From Ectocarpus siliculosus (Eukaryota; Sar; Phaeophyceae; Ectocarpales; Ectocarpaceae): a DNA stretch of 42,953 nt. A program made the position numbers and the translations under genes. Positions 10,789 through 22,990 of the stretch are shown here, in pieces; the first letter of the stretch is position 1; every line of letters begins with the position of its first letter. The notes below the pieces were generated by a model, which saw only the letters and a list, made by a program, of their open reading frames with translations, did no database searches and was not told the origin of the DNA. The stretch is from assembly GCA_000310025.1 (NCBI GenBank), contig FN649735.1:2652832-2695784 (forward strand). The letters run 5' to 3'.

Positions 10789-12548
10789 CCACCCAACCCT
10801 GGCGCTGCAGCTGCTGGCCGTAATGGTGGCATGACTTCGCCTGGTCCCTCCACGGGGCTGCTGCTGAGCCATCGCGAGCATGGCTCTGCCAGAGGTTGTC
10901 TGCGCTGCGGACGCGTAGTGCACGCGGGACTGTCACTTCCTGGGTTTTCAACATTCTTGCGAGCGTTTTTTTTTCCGACGAAACGCCTGCTGTGTTTTAT
11001 GAGGCACGATCGCATCATCGCATGATCGCATGATCGCGTCGGCTGCTGATTTGATGATTTGTGTACAATGGACCAGGCTGACAGGATTGATGTTGACACC
11101 CGGAGGGAGTATCGCCCGGCAAAGGCGAGATCGAGGGCTCGCCGGACGCCTGCTTCCCCCTACATAGCTGTGTGCGTCTACTGAACGGCTGGCGATGTCC
11201 GCGCGTACGGTCGCTGTCGTTGCAGTTTGCCTGTACGCACCGATATACTCGCTGTTGGTGCAGAGCGTGCCTCGGAGATCGGGACTATGCTTTATTTCGA
11301 GGCTTCGTGTGCATTACGCCACGACCGACTGGTCATTCTGGATGGAATGGTGAGTGTGTGGTGCAGCATAGTGTGGAGGTGGCGGGAGTCCACAGTCACC
11401 ATCAGCTGATCTGTGGTCTGTATAGACCATTGAACGAGCCGTGCCTTGGGTGTTCTAGACTGTCAATGCTCATATACTACAGTAGTGCTTCGTATGACCC
11501 ACGCACAGTCGGTTATGTCATCGACGTGGTACGTATTTAAACTATATGACTCGAACAGTACCCGTGGCAACGAGCCGAGAGTATATCTTTTGTTAGGAAG
11601 GCTTACCCATTAGACTACTCAGTCAGCGCTGACTGAGTAGTCTAATGGGTAAGCCTTCCTAACACATTCAACATCAGAGGTTTGGCCCTCGACGAGTGCA
11701 TAGACGTGTAGATTTTGAAAAGCCTGCGCAATAGGCGACGCTGTTGTTGCCTTGACCGAAGACACCAGGCTCACCACGACCTCTTGTTTGTGATGGAAAT
11801 TGACATCTTGTTTCTTTTAGAGAGAGTCGATGCTGTTGTGCCGTACATACAGTGGGAGCCCACCGTTCAGAAATTTCGACGAAGTGGGGTCTAGTCGCAC
11901 TCTCCTGTTGTGGACCGCAACAACACTATTGTGTATCCAAGCCGGTGCAACCTGTTACTCCTATTGGAGTTTTACGATTGCACAGGGCCTGACCCTACTG
12001 AGCACTCTAAACATTCTTGCTCCAGTCCCTGTCCTCATTCCCTGGTAGTCAATACATTGAAGGATCTTTTCTTTCCCTTGGCTGCCACACAAATTACTTC
12101 TCGCCGCCACCCGAGAACGAAATCTACCCTTAGAGATAAAATTGAACCACCGGGAAGATCCCGGTTATGTTGAGTTTTGACAAGGTGGTTTGCCCTCATT
12201 AAAGGTCACCGACGATATGCACCCGCCATCAAGCAAGGTTGCGAATGATAAGAGATGGTGCCCTTCTGGATACAAACTCATCGCCCCGTCTCGTCTTGTG
12301 GCACCCATTCCAATAGCACACTACAACCACTGGGCGGTGGGGGCGAGGGGCGATGGGAGCAGTTTCTTGTCCGAAACCCTTGGCCAGACTTTTCACAACT
12401 TTGAATCTTTGCTGTGGGGTCTCGGACGAGCTTACAGGTTCCAAGTACAACATAGAATGGTCGGCATACTCAGCATAATCCGCAGAGTCAAGTATACCGC
12501 TACTGGATGCCAATCCCACATTGGTGCTACGAAATGACTGCTGCGCAG
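10789..12548. promoter_or_regulatory. Divergent 5' region between methyltransferase and channel genes
   Basis: This is the space between the chosen start of the - strand methyltransferase and the first recognised exon of the + strand channel. It must contain the methyltransferase promoter, the channel promoter and at least one unrecognised channel 5' exon. No TATA box or other element could be assigned with confidence. A 74-bp perfect palindrome lies at 11591-11664. A frame at 11195-11349, with a hydrophobic start and a GTGAGT donor, is a weak candidate for a first channel exon. Confidence 0.4.
11591..11664. repeat. Perfect 74-bp palindrome
   Basis: Arms of 37 nt meet with no spacer between 11627 and 11628. 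The ends are TGTTAG...CTAACA and the centre is GTCAGC|GCTGAC. Every base pairs. The element at 36642-36719 has the same ends and centre but an unrelated arm interior. Confidence 0.97.
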
Positions 12549-12555
12549 GACGCAG

Positions 12556-15500
12556 GCAATCTTCAGTATTGGCACCGTCCTCCTTTACGTGACGGACAGC
12601 TACTACTGGGAGGCGCCGTACATCGCAATATCGACAAAGCTTGAGGTGCGCAGCGTATGCCACACTTGTCTGGTATCCTCTTGAGTGGAACGAAAGGTAC
12701 GGTCGTGGCGGCACATGCTCACAAGAGCACGTGGTACCCGCTGGATGTACTCCTGAAAAATGATCTCCGCCGAAATCTGTTCCTCAGTAGCCACACAAAA
12801 TATCGGCGAGGCCGCCATCATTGCCGTCACCCAAGCCGCCGGAAGATTTCCACCCCCGCTCCGCCGCCTAAGACAACAACGAGCATCCGCGTTGTCTCGT
12901 GCAATACACTTGGTAACACTGACCGCTAAATTGTGTCGTCGTTGGCAACCGATGCCTCGTTCTCCCCATATTGCCAGCAGCAAACCGTCTTCATTCTCTG
13001 TGTTCGTGCTCACATCCCCCGTTCCGCCGTCTACGCACCACCCCTGCCGTCGGTAGTTCGTCCGTCCTCCCGCCCCATACCCGCTGCCGTGTGTCCGTTC
13101 TTCCTTCCCCTTCTCCCACCCTCCTCCCCCCTTTTAGGTCTTTTTCGCGGTGTTCTTCAGTTTCAACTTTTTGTTCGAGCTCCTGCTGTCGAAGAACCGG
13201 CTGGCCTTTGTCATGAGCATCCCCGGCATCGTGGACATGGTCACCATTGTGCCGGTCTTCTTGGCCCTGCAAGCCGACCCCGTCTCCAAGTCACCTACGG
13301 GCTTCGTGCGCCTCTACCGTGTGCTCATGTTGGCAAGGGTAAGAAATAGGGATATCACGCAATGCCTGCTTTCCACCGCATCATGAACTGCTTTGTCCGC
13401 CTCTAGGATCAAGATCCACCTCGCCAGAGGGCAAGTGTGTTTTTCGTCAGAAGCGATAACCTCGCCACGCGTAATACACAGTTTTGCCTCGGAATTACAG
13501 ACTTGAGAGCACGAAGAAATTGTCCAGCTCGACAGCCGAATGAACAGCGGAGACAAATCGCGTCGTGATGTACTTGCTGGATATGTGTTGCTTTGTTTCA
13601 GGGCCACCCCCCCTCCTTGGCCCTGAAACAAAGCGACACATATCCAGCAAGTACATTTCATCGAATACCGTACGTTGGCTTTCGTAATTTGTCTTCTTCG
13701 TCCCGCACCAAATGGTCGAAGGTTTTCTGCTCGTTCAACCACATTCCGCTTCTTTACCAGTAGCAATATCATTCCCCATTGCATGGATCAATCGTCGGGG
13801 TTGTTAATTTGTTGTTTCGCTTCTCTCTCCTTCTCTCTGTCCTCTCTCTCGCTCGTTATCTCTCCTTCTCTCGTTCTCATTCTCTCTCTTGTTGTCTCTC
13901 TGTTCCTCCCTCGACTCACTTGGCCATAATCTATCCATCCTTCCACTCACCGTTCGCCCATCAAATGAAGGTGTTTAAGCCGCTCCGCCTGCTGAAGGCA
14001 GTGGAGAGCATTAGCCCTGGCAAGGATGCGGTGCTAGAACAGACGGCGAGAACAATGGCATACTTCGTTTCCACGCTATTTCTAGCCTCCGGATTGGTGC
14101 AGGTTCGTGTGTGCGTCACGGATTGCAGACGATCCGGTGGCCGACTCGCGCGTGAAGATGATATCACGACTGAAATGGCCACAACAGACAATGATTGCGT
14201 TTCCCTCATCTATCAGGTTTTGTCGGACGGAAGGACGGACGAATGGGGGGAGACGACGGATGCGACCAAGATGATGTTTCACGACGCCCTTTACTTCATA
14301 ATCGTGACGTTCAGGTATTGTTACCGTTCTGACGGTCCTGATGGTGGGCATATGCCTACGTGGTTCTTCATTGCAGCCATCCGTGCAACAGCGCAGGTCT
14401 TCGTAGATGATCTGTGAGTGGTCGTCGAGGGTCGTGGAATAACGCACCGACCAAGCCAAAACCAACCCGTCGACACGGAAGACGTCATTACTTCTATTGT
14501 TTCCTGGGGGCCCCGTGCGTTGTCTTTGTTGTGGTTCTTGAAGCACCGTCGGCTACGGCGACATGAGCCCACCGGACACGCAGTCAAGGCTGGCGATCGT
14601 CCTGCTGGTCGGGTTTTTCTTCTTCATGATACCGAGAGAGCTGAACAAGCTCAACCACTTGCTCGACCTCAGCAGCAAGTATACGGTAAGTACCTTTCTT
14701 TGGCCTTACCCCATACATCCGCCCACATCATCCGGCGCTCATCCGGCACGCTTTCGATCGTGGACCGATGCTTGCCTTTCGTAGGCCAACTTTTTCACTA
14801 CCTCTCGGGGCAGAGTCTACGCACGATCGATTATGCTGCCGGCGAGGCGAGCTTCTCTATGGGTGGCCTTGGTCTGGCTCTTGGGAGTGGCAGCGCAGGA
14901 GCTTCCGTGCATTCAAGGCCGTATCCATGTCCCAATCCATCATGGAGGACTAACGCACTTGCTGTCACCGGCTTGTCGCTGGGGTTGCTTCCCCGCTGTG
15001 TCGGAATGAGGAAGGGTCGTTTCAAACGAAACCTATATCTTTGAAACTTCGAAAATCGGAGGGGTGTGGGGTGCCTGGGAATGGGCATGGCTTGACGCGA
15101 ATTTCGAAACAAGAAATATCCGAACAACCTCGAACAAAGGCCAGATCTTCAATTTTTCGTTTCTTGCGAAATGCATTCCAACGATTTGGAAAAGGTTTCT
15201 GTGTTTGAAACGACCCGAAGAAAGGCGCCATGTTTGATGCCCAGCCCTACCATGTTTCTGTGTTTCCTACGCAGGGCTCGTACCCGAAGAAGCTAGCGGG
15301 AGGGCACACCATCGTCGGATGCGACATTGCCTCTTGCGGGCTGGCGGGAGGCTTTCTGGAGGAGTTTTTCCATGAGGACCACGGTTATAACATCATGCAC
15401 TTGGTAAGAATGCCATCAGCGTTGTGTACCAACGACCATTGTTCACGTGATGGTTTGAAGGTAGCGCATACGATATGTTTAGGCGAGGTGGACGGACAGT

Positions 15501-18500
15501 CAACAGATGGAGGTCATAGTTTCATAGTTTTCATTTGAATGGGAAGGAGACAAAAAGCGAAACATCGTGACACAGGATACTACGTTTGGCGATACGGAGC
15601 ATGCGTACTGACAAGTCACGGCAGGCTTCCCAGCAACACGTCAGCTGTAATTGAAACCTTCCAGAAGATGAAAAATACCTTGAAATATTGAATTTCAAAC
15701 CCGTCCACCCGGAACGTCTTCGGAGGTGCAGCGGAAAACTGACTGTGTGTGTGATTGCCTTCATCCGCGTCGTGACAAGTGCATTCATGCCAAAACATTT
15801 CCGACAGAATCAACGACCTCGAGAATATTTCGATCGATCGCTCAGGTGCTCCTGGTGCCGCACGAGCCTACCATGGAGTGGAAACGACTCGTGCTTAAGT
15901 TCGCCGCCAACGACCGAGTGACTTACCTCAAGGGAGATCTTCGCAGCACGGACGATCTCGCCAGGGTCAGCGCGGACACGGCGTCGTCCTGCTTCATTCT
16001 GACAAATAGGTATATACTGTCAGCGTATCGGTGCCCTCGACAATCGAGGTGTTTCTTCACTTCATACTTCTGGGACAATCTTTCACAATGTGGACGCTTT
16101 TCAGGGTGTGACGGCTACAGCCAGCCTTGGGCCCCTTTCGTGGCCATTCTGCGGGCACTCATGGCTGCTTTTCTATGTCCCTCCTGCCTGCACCGGATAC
16201 AATGCGCTAATGAATACTTCTCCCCCCGTTCCTTCCTGCGTCACTTCGATAATTTTCCAATCTGTAAGGCACGGGAATCTGCGGGAAGAAGAGAAGCGAG
16301 GCTTCATGCGAGCCATCACCGTTCAAGATTTCAACCCGTCGCTGCGTATCTTTGTCGAGGCGCCTACGCACGGAATGAAGCAGCGCCTGGTCAAGGTATG
16401 ACAGCATTAGTGCTGAAACATATATCGCAATGCCTCGCCCTAGGCCCGGCTGTATTACTTTTCAGTCAAACAAGGCATCCCCAAACGATTTCCCCTTCTC
16501 GTGTGCTATTGCTGCAGGTGGGCATAAATCCCTCTCGAATTGTTTGCGCGAGCACGGTCAACACTCGGATGCTAGCGAATGCGTGTGCGTGGGAGGGGGC
16601 ATCGACGCTCATCAACAATCTGCTGGTAAGCAGACCTCTCTGCTCATTGGAATCAGTGATGCTACTTGCATTGGGTCGAGCCACGCGTGACTGGTACTTG
16701 TGTAATGTTATTGGCCATGGGTCTTTTCGAAAGGAAGAGGTCCCACACAGAGGCACTCTAAATACCCGGTTCTCTGCCGCGATTCCGCCAGCAGCAAAAG
16801 GATGCGCGAGACTTCGCGTTATTCAGCGGTTGGGGCCGCTCTTGAAGGGCCTGCTGCTGTCGTGCGTATTGAGCGTCCTTCTGTAGGATCAGCCAGCCAA
16901 AACACCAACCGAACACAACGTTGTTCCTTCCCCCTCTATTCGCCTCCCGCGGTGGTCCCGTTCCCCCTTCTGCCTGGTTCTACTCCACCGGATTTGAATG
17001 CGACGGACGGATAGGTATCGGCGTCGATCGATGAGCAGCAGGACATGCCGGCTTGGATAAAAGAGTACGCTTCTGGGCTCGGGAAAGGTAGGTCTCCATT
17101 GCGAGTTGAAAAGCGTTGCCTCTGGGCTACTATACTGTGGTAATCCGCTCGCCAACTGCGTGCCCCTTCGGCGAGGGCTGCAACTGCGTCCAAACTGGGT
17201 ATGGTAGTGATTTCTGGGTGAAAGGTCCCTGCTCTCGTTTCCGATTCATGATATCCATATCTCGTTCATCTTGCTGCACAATTGGGGCATGACGGTCAAT
17301 GCTGATGGATTGCCGTAGTCTACCATTTATCGACTACCTGCCCTTCTCAACGAAATACGTTCACGAGGATTCGTTGTCGGCAGGATGGCACCAAGTGGCA
17401 GGGCAGCTACATCATGTTCCGGTAGCGTGCTTGATATCTCCAATTTGCTCAAGGCTTTGAGTATGACTTGGCCGGCATGTCCTGCTCTATCCCCTTGTTG
17501 TCCCGAAGAAATTTACGTCGTCTCCATCGGAGCCTTTGCTGGCCGAGGCTTCAGCGAGTTAGTCCGAGAGCTGTTCGAGCAGCACGGAGTCATCCTCTTG
17601 GGGATCAGCGAGGATCGGCGGGTGGTGCTTCATCCCGGCGCTGGCTACGTCATTACGTCGGTAAGCCCTCCTCGGAAGAATGTGCCAATGCACGCCCTCT
17701 ATCGTTTGTGGGGCACAGCGTGCAGATCAACTCCAATCGACTAACCTGTCTAAAAGCACGTAAAGTACCGAGTGTGTCGGTCATGTTGGCGGGTACTTGG
17801 GGCTCCTTCAACTATTGTGCCATTTGTGATGAAGCGGACCTGCCCCCCAAAACTTGCCCTTTTTCGTTGCTGGAAACGGTATCCGTGGAGGTGACACCAT
17901 ACCGGTGTTGTCTAATTGGTGCAGACTATTTCATTCCTGAAATATCTCAAAGTCCTCACCTGTCGTCCACCTCCAACTCACATTCATACGGGCCAAAAAC
18001 CTTCCTGCGGAGAACGTTTCCCGAAATAGTGCTCTTGACTTCGACTTCGTCCACAACCGCACGTTTCAACGGCAGGCTGACCTAGGCTTTCTCGTCGCGG
18101 ACGACGCGGACGTAGCCGAGTCCATCGTCGAGCAGGCCGTCGGGGCGCTCCTGCCCTTCCCCGAAAAGTCTGTACCGCAACCACCACCATCTTCGGCGCT
18201 AAAGGGATCGGTGCGAGAAGGGGCAGGTGTGAAGGGCCACGGTTCCACCGCAGCCACCGCGATGGCCTTAACCGCGGACGGACGGACGGCAGGGGTCCTT
18301 CCCCGGCTGGGACGAACGACCAAGGGCGTCGGTGGACGGAGCGGTAGCGGCGGCGGCGGGAGTCGAGGCGACGGTAAGTGCCGCAGCTTCCCGTTCGATC
18401 CGCCCGATTCTGGAGTGGGAGAAGCGGAGGAGATGGCCGCTGCCGCAAGGAACGCCGGCGACGCTAGCGCCCATCAAACTGGAGTTTTTCCTCTTCCTCC

Positions 18501-21500
18501 GTCTCCGTCATCACCTTGGACAGTAACCAATAGTCGTGGCGCAGAAACGGCCCGCGAGGATCTGCAAATCTCAACAGTTGGAGGAAGAGGGGAGGGAGGG
18601 GGAAGGAGTTCGACAGGTGGCGGTAGTCGCAACGGCGACGGCGCATCCAGCCCGTCCAAGATGGCGATTGGGAACAAGAGAAGCCCAAACAACGCCGGCG
18701 GCGGGGGTTATATTGTGCTTGTGACCCCCACGCTAGCTCAAGTTTCTACGCTGGTTGAGGCGTTCGAGGCCCCGCAGGTGCCGACGATGGGCTTCGTGGT
18801 TGTGTGCCCGCTGTACGACTGGAACCAGGAGCGGGACCAAGAGGAAATTCGCCGGCTGCGTGAGTTCCCGCAGGTGCGTTTCGGCGGGGTTGAGAGGGGT
18901 TGGGGCAGAATTATCGGGGGACATTTTGTTTTTAGGGGCTTCGTGCTTTCAGCGTTTGCTTTCCAGTACTGGGTTTGTCCCGACGGATTTGTGCTCGTCG
19001 CCGGTGGCCTCTTATGGAGATTGGGTGTCCCTCTCGCGATGGATGTGTGCCATGGGTTGCTATCTACTCTTACCACTGCAAGCCCGGGACGGCCAAACTG
19101 CCTTCGGGTCATTTCGAACCTACCACAACCCTAGACCCTCAACCCATGGTGATGGTTAATACCACATGTGCTTGTTTCTCGTCCAGGTCCGTCTCGTGAT
19201 CGGGGCGGCTAGCAGAGCGTCGCTGCGGGAGGCCGGGGCGAGCAGCGCGAGGATGGTCGTCGTGAGGGCAGGGAAGAGCTTCCCCGAGCAGGGCGCGTCT
19301 GATGCCGATGCCGAAAGCATAGGACAGCTAGTCGAGGTTCGAACGCAGTTTCGGCACAAGTGTTTCGTACCATGTTCGATGCTCTTTTTTCCCGTCAGCG
19401 CCTCCCAAACATCTGAACTCAACTCCGTGAAGGGGTCACATCGCTGGTCAAGGAAGATGAACCCTTCCATGTCTTGACGAGGTTATAGGTTCAATGGGAC
19501 ATTTTTCTTTTCCACCGTCGTTCCTGAACGACGCCGGCGGACGGCAGATCCCTCAAGCTGTACATCCTGCTCGTAGAAATATGAAGCTGGCGCCATTGGC
19601 ATTGACATTCTATCTCTTGCACACAACAATATAAGGTGACAGCGGTCGCGGGGCTTGACGTCCGTGCGATCGTCGAGCTCAACGACATGACGTACGGCAA
19701 CCACTACGAGATCCTAGTCGATCTACTCCGCAGCTCTCGGTCGCTTCCACCGCCGCTGTCGCCGTCACTGGCGGTTGCACCTCTCTCCCTCGCTGCCGGG
19801 GACTGCGGCCGCCCCGACACGGTCTCGGCGACCGGCGACCGCAGCTACCAGTCGCACAGCAAACGCAATGTCCACTACAACGGTGGCTCCCCGTCCTCGA
19901 CCTCGGGGGCCCTCGACAACGTTTTGTCGGCCACCGCAGTCGCGTCCATGCACAAGAACGCCGATGCCCAAGGAGGAGAAGGAGCAGGTCAGAGGTTGAC
20001 GAGCTGGTGGCGGAGATGGCGGCATCGCCAGTTGGGCTGTGACGACGATAGATCGTCGCGCTACTCCGAGGGTCGAGGCGCTTCTCGACGCAGTGAAGGT
20101 GATCGGAACTCAGGAATCCCGTCAGTGAGTGGCGGAGGAGGGGGCGGCGTTTCGTCGTCGGCGGCAGCGGCCAGGGCCAGAGAGGGGCGGCGCGGTAGGG
20201 CACACTGGACCCTGACGAAGGGAGTGGCGTCCGGTGCGATTGTGCCAAGCAGCCTGCCTGAGACGCTGCTGTGCCAGGCGTTCTACAACCCGGCCATCAT
20301 CATGATCGTCGAGGCCCTCCTGGACCCCAAGGCCCAAGACTATCGCAAGACAAGGCGTCGTCCAGGCCGCCACTCCTGGAACGAACGAGATGGCGCGGCT
20401 GCACCGTCTCAGGTTAGCGATGAAGACGGCGGCGACAACGATGGTTGTCGTGATGGAGGGGAGTGCGAGGACAAAAGCGGAGTTGGAGCAAGAGAGGAAG
20501 GGAGAGACGGCGCGGATGGAGGAGGAAGACGACCCACTAGCGGGGGAGGGGGGGTATCTTTTCTGGCACAAATCTTGCCTCCAAGAAGGTTCTTCACGGA
20601 GGCCATGCTCCGTGGTCACCGGCCAAACTTCCAGGCGAGTGTCTTGCCACTAATCAACGCCCATCTGTGGGGAGAGTATGATGGGTTTGTTTCTCATGAG
20701 GCAGGCCTGCCACATGTAAAAGAAGAATTCAGCTCCTTGTCATCCCGCTCCTCGAAAAGCTTGGGTCTTCCGATAGATGTGTGAGAGGCATTGCAAGGAA
20801 AACCTTGGTTTCAAATACAAATGATCGGGGGTGGTAACTTCGCACCGTGGATGGCCAACATTCGATCGTCGCTGTTGTTGCAGGCGTTGATGAACTTCAT
20901 GCTAGGCGAGTACGACGCCCTTCCGTTCGGCCTCCTCAGGCACGGCGAAGCGGGCTCACCGTGCGGATCTGTGGGTGAAGTGCCAAAATTTGTCCACTGC
21001 TGTCCGGACCCGGGGCAAAAGGTTATGCCGCTTGACAAGGTTCGTGAAAAGTATATTTCTGTTGTTGACGTTGTTGTTGTTGTCTCCCAATCCAAAACCG
21101 TTCCGATATCAGCTCAGTACCCTCCACGTAGACATCCGGCCGGTCCTACAGATGTGTTGGAACATACACGGGTGGTTGTTTTGACCAACTCAATTTCACG
21201 CGTACGCCCCGAGAAAACGCATCCTGGCTTTCGAGGATGTGATTCAAGGACAAGCGGTGGCGTCTGCCCTTCACAACATCCTTTAGAAAGTGACTGCCTC
21301 CTTCCAACATGCGAACGCAACAAATGGGAACACGCTTCGCAGGTGTTTTTGCTTGCGCCAAATCTGGATTCGTGGGAGCGGATGCAGCTGGACAGCCCAC
21401 CACCGGCTTCACTTCCTGCCGCCGGCACTAACTCCCGATTCCCGCCGGGGGACAGGCTAAGCTCCACAACGCCGGACTTGACGCCGCCTCCCATCGGAGC

Positions 21501-22134
21501 CACCACTGCGAACAGCCCAAACAAGCGAGGGTTCCCACCAGAAACACCATGTGCCGTCTTGGGCGACAGGGGGTTTCCATTTTTACAAGACGATATTTTC
21601 GGCCTTCAAGAAGAAGACCCGTGTTCGATAGAACGGTCGCCAAGTCACCGGCAGAGGAGGCCAGGAGGAGGAGGAGGAGGCCCGGCAGTAGACTGGCGGG
21701 GTTCGCTTGACAACGGCTATCACGGCAACAACGAGAACGACATGTCCGCGTCGTCGCCGTCATCACCAGTTACCGGCGGAACGCCGCAGCAACACCGCAA
21801 CCTGTTCCCGTCGCCGTTCAGCTCCACGCTTCCGCCCGAAACGGCGACGCTCCCGGCGACGAGCAGGTTCGACGCCAACCGCACGTCTTGGGTGGGCCGA
21901 GCGGCGTCCATCGGAACCGGTGGTGCCAGGGGTGGTGCAGGTGGTGGCCGAGGAGGGTCACAGCAGCAACGACATCCCAAGGGGTCGCACGCGAAGCTGG
22001 ACTTGCTGTTGCACGAGATGCAGCGCTTGAACGGTCGGTTAGATACAATCGTGGGCCGACTGGGTGTTTTGGAGGGGGAAAATCGAACAGATCGGGTGGA
22101 CGGCGAGAGCGCGAAACAGACTCCGGGTAGATGA
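12556..22134 (+). CDS. Slo/BK-type voltage-gated potassium channel with RCK1-RCK2 gating ring, N-terminus unresolved
   Basis: Sixteen exons: 12556-12645, 13138-13338, 13971-14102, 14217-14314, 14544-14685, 15275-15403, 15846-16009, 16269-16395, 16518-16625, 17015-17087, 17509-17660, 18076-18873, 19187-19336, 19636-20634, 20884-21039, 21343-22134. They give 1436 residues in consistent phase. S1 is IFSIGTVLLYVTDSYY. S2-S3 lie in exon 2. S4 (LYRVLMLARVFKPLRLLK) has basic residues every third position. The filter is STVGYGD (about 174-180), then S6. RCK1 starts GGHTIVGCDIASCGLAGGF near 229. A Gly/Ser linker (about 505-682) leads to RCK2 (YIVLVTPTLAQ). The tail ends in a predicted coiled coil (LDLLLHEMQRLNGRLDTIVG). 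The family passes K+ across the plasma membrane on depolarisation and cytosolic Ca2+. No Asp-rich calcium bowl follows IVELNDMTYGNHYEIL; a ~150-residue low-complexity insert is there. The first exon may begin at 12549. The intron after 20634 uses GC. Confidence 0.9.
13568..13656. repeat. Near-perfect hairpin in channel intron 2
   Basis: The arm atgtacttgctggatatgtg... through gggcca (13568-13606) is repeated inverted up to 13656, with one mismatch and an approximately 11-nt C/T-rich loop. It lies in the intron 13339-13970. Different sequence but the same architecture as the other palindromes of this window. Confidence 0.9.
15014..15216. mobile_element. MITE-like element in channel intron 5
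   Basis: The ends gggtcgtttcaaac + gaaacct (15014) and aggtttc...gtttgaaacgaccc (to 15216) are inverted repeats of about 20 bp enclosing about 160 bp with no coding potential. The flanks gaggaa and gaagaa are similar and could be a degraded target duplication. The size and ends fit a non-autonomous DNA transposon. No transposase is present. Confidence 0.65.
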
Positions 22135-22990
22135 CATCTCTCTTCAGTAGGATCAACGGTTGTGGCGAGTTGTCGTGGGTAGTCTGGGGCAAACTGATGC
22201 GTGGAGGGGATGAGGCTAGCCGGGACGGGATAGTTATACCGCGGAAGAAAAATGAGCGTTTCAGTGAACTGTCTATTGGCTCCAGAGCGTAACGCTTTGG
22301 AGTGTGTCCGCAGGGGCCAATGTAGAAACCAGACGGACTACGTCCCACGAATCAACTTTGAATGACAGCGGGAGGCAGACATGATATATATCAGCGGACA
22401 TCCCTCATGAATGCGTGCGAGTTCCACCTGGAGGGAATGCATGCTCTGACAGCGAAAACATTTGGAACAAGCATGACGGTGCTGGATCGCCTGGTTGGGC
22501 ACGAAAACACACATCTTTCTTCAGACAAGCTGTTTGTGGGTTGAAGGAAAAAATATTCCCAACTGAAGGTACACCGCAAAGCAGTCGGGTGCTGTACGGT
22601 GACCAGCATCAAAGCAAAAAAAAAAAAACAGCGCGGCGGCTTTGGTGCGTGCGTTCCGCGGAGAATGTGGGTTTGGGTGGCTCTCGTGCTTCGCCTATTT
22701 AATTCGCACAAAAATACAGCGACGAAATAGATGGTCACAAACAGCAAGAACGGAGAGGATCCAAACACGACGGTAGGATACCGAGTCAAGAGACACAACA
22801 AAATATTTACAGGGGTTTCAAGTTGCACAAATCGCCTTTTGCTTGAGCACCATCCGCAGCAGCAGTAAGGTGCACATCCGAAAGCGGACCAGAGTCATCC
22901 CATGCCACGACGCAGCCATCGCCACCGGAGTTGCCGCTTCCGCAACCACGGCCCGGGACGAGTCAGTCAGCCACCCGGCGGCGGTTTAGT
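22135..22990. other. Convergent 3' region, no gene recognised
   Basis: This separates the stop codon of the channel gene from the stop codon of the converging hydrolase gene, so it should hold both 3' untranslated regions. It contains a run of A near 22618-22629. Open frames here have no family resemblance, and I see no clear polyadenylation hexamer. Confidence 0.5.

Noticed and set aside
11195-11349. Possible first exon of the channel (MSARTVAVVAVCLYAPIYSL, donor GTGAGT)
   Set aside because: I could not find a next exon that continues the frame to the S1 exon, so it was not joined to the model.
11822-12048. Possible channel 5' exon after a TTTTAG acceptor
   Set aside because: All three frames lack similarity to Slo N-termini, and phase joining to either side fails or meets stops.
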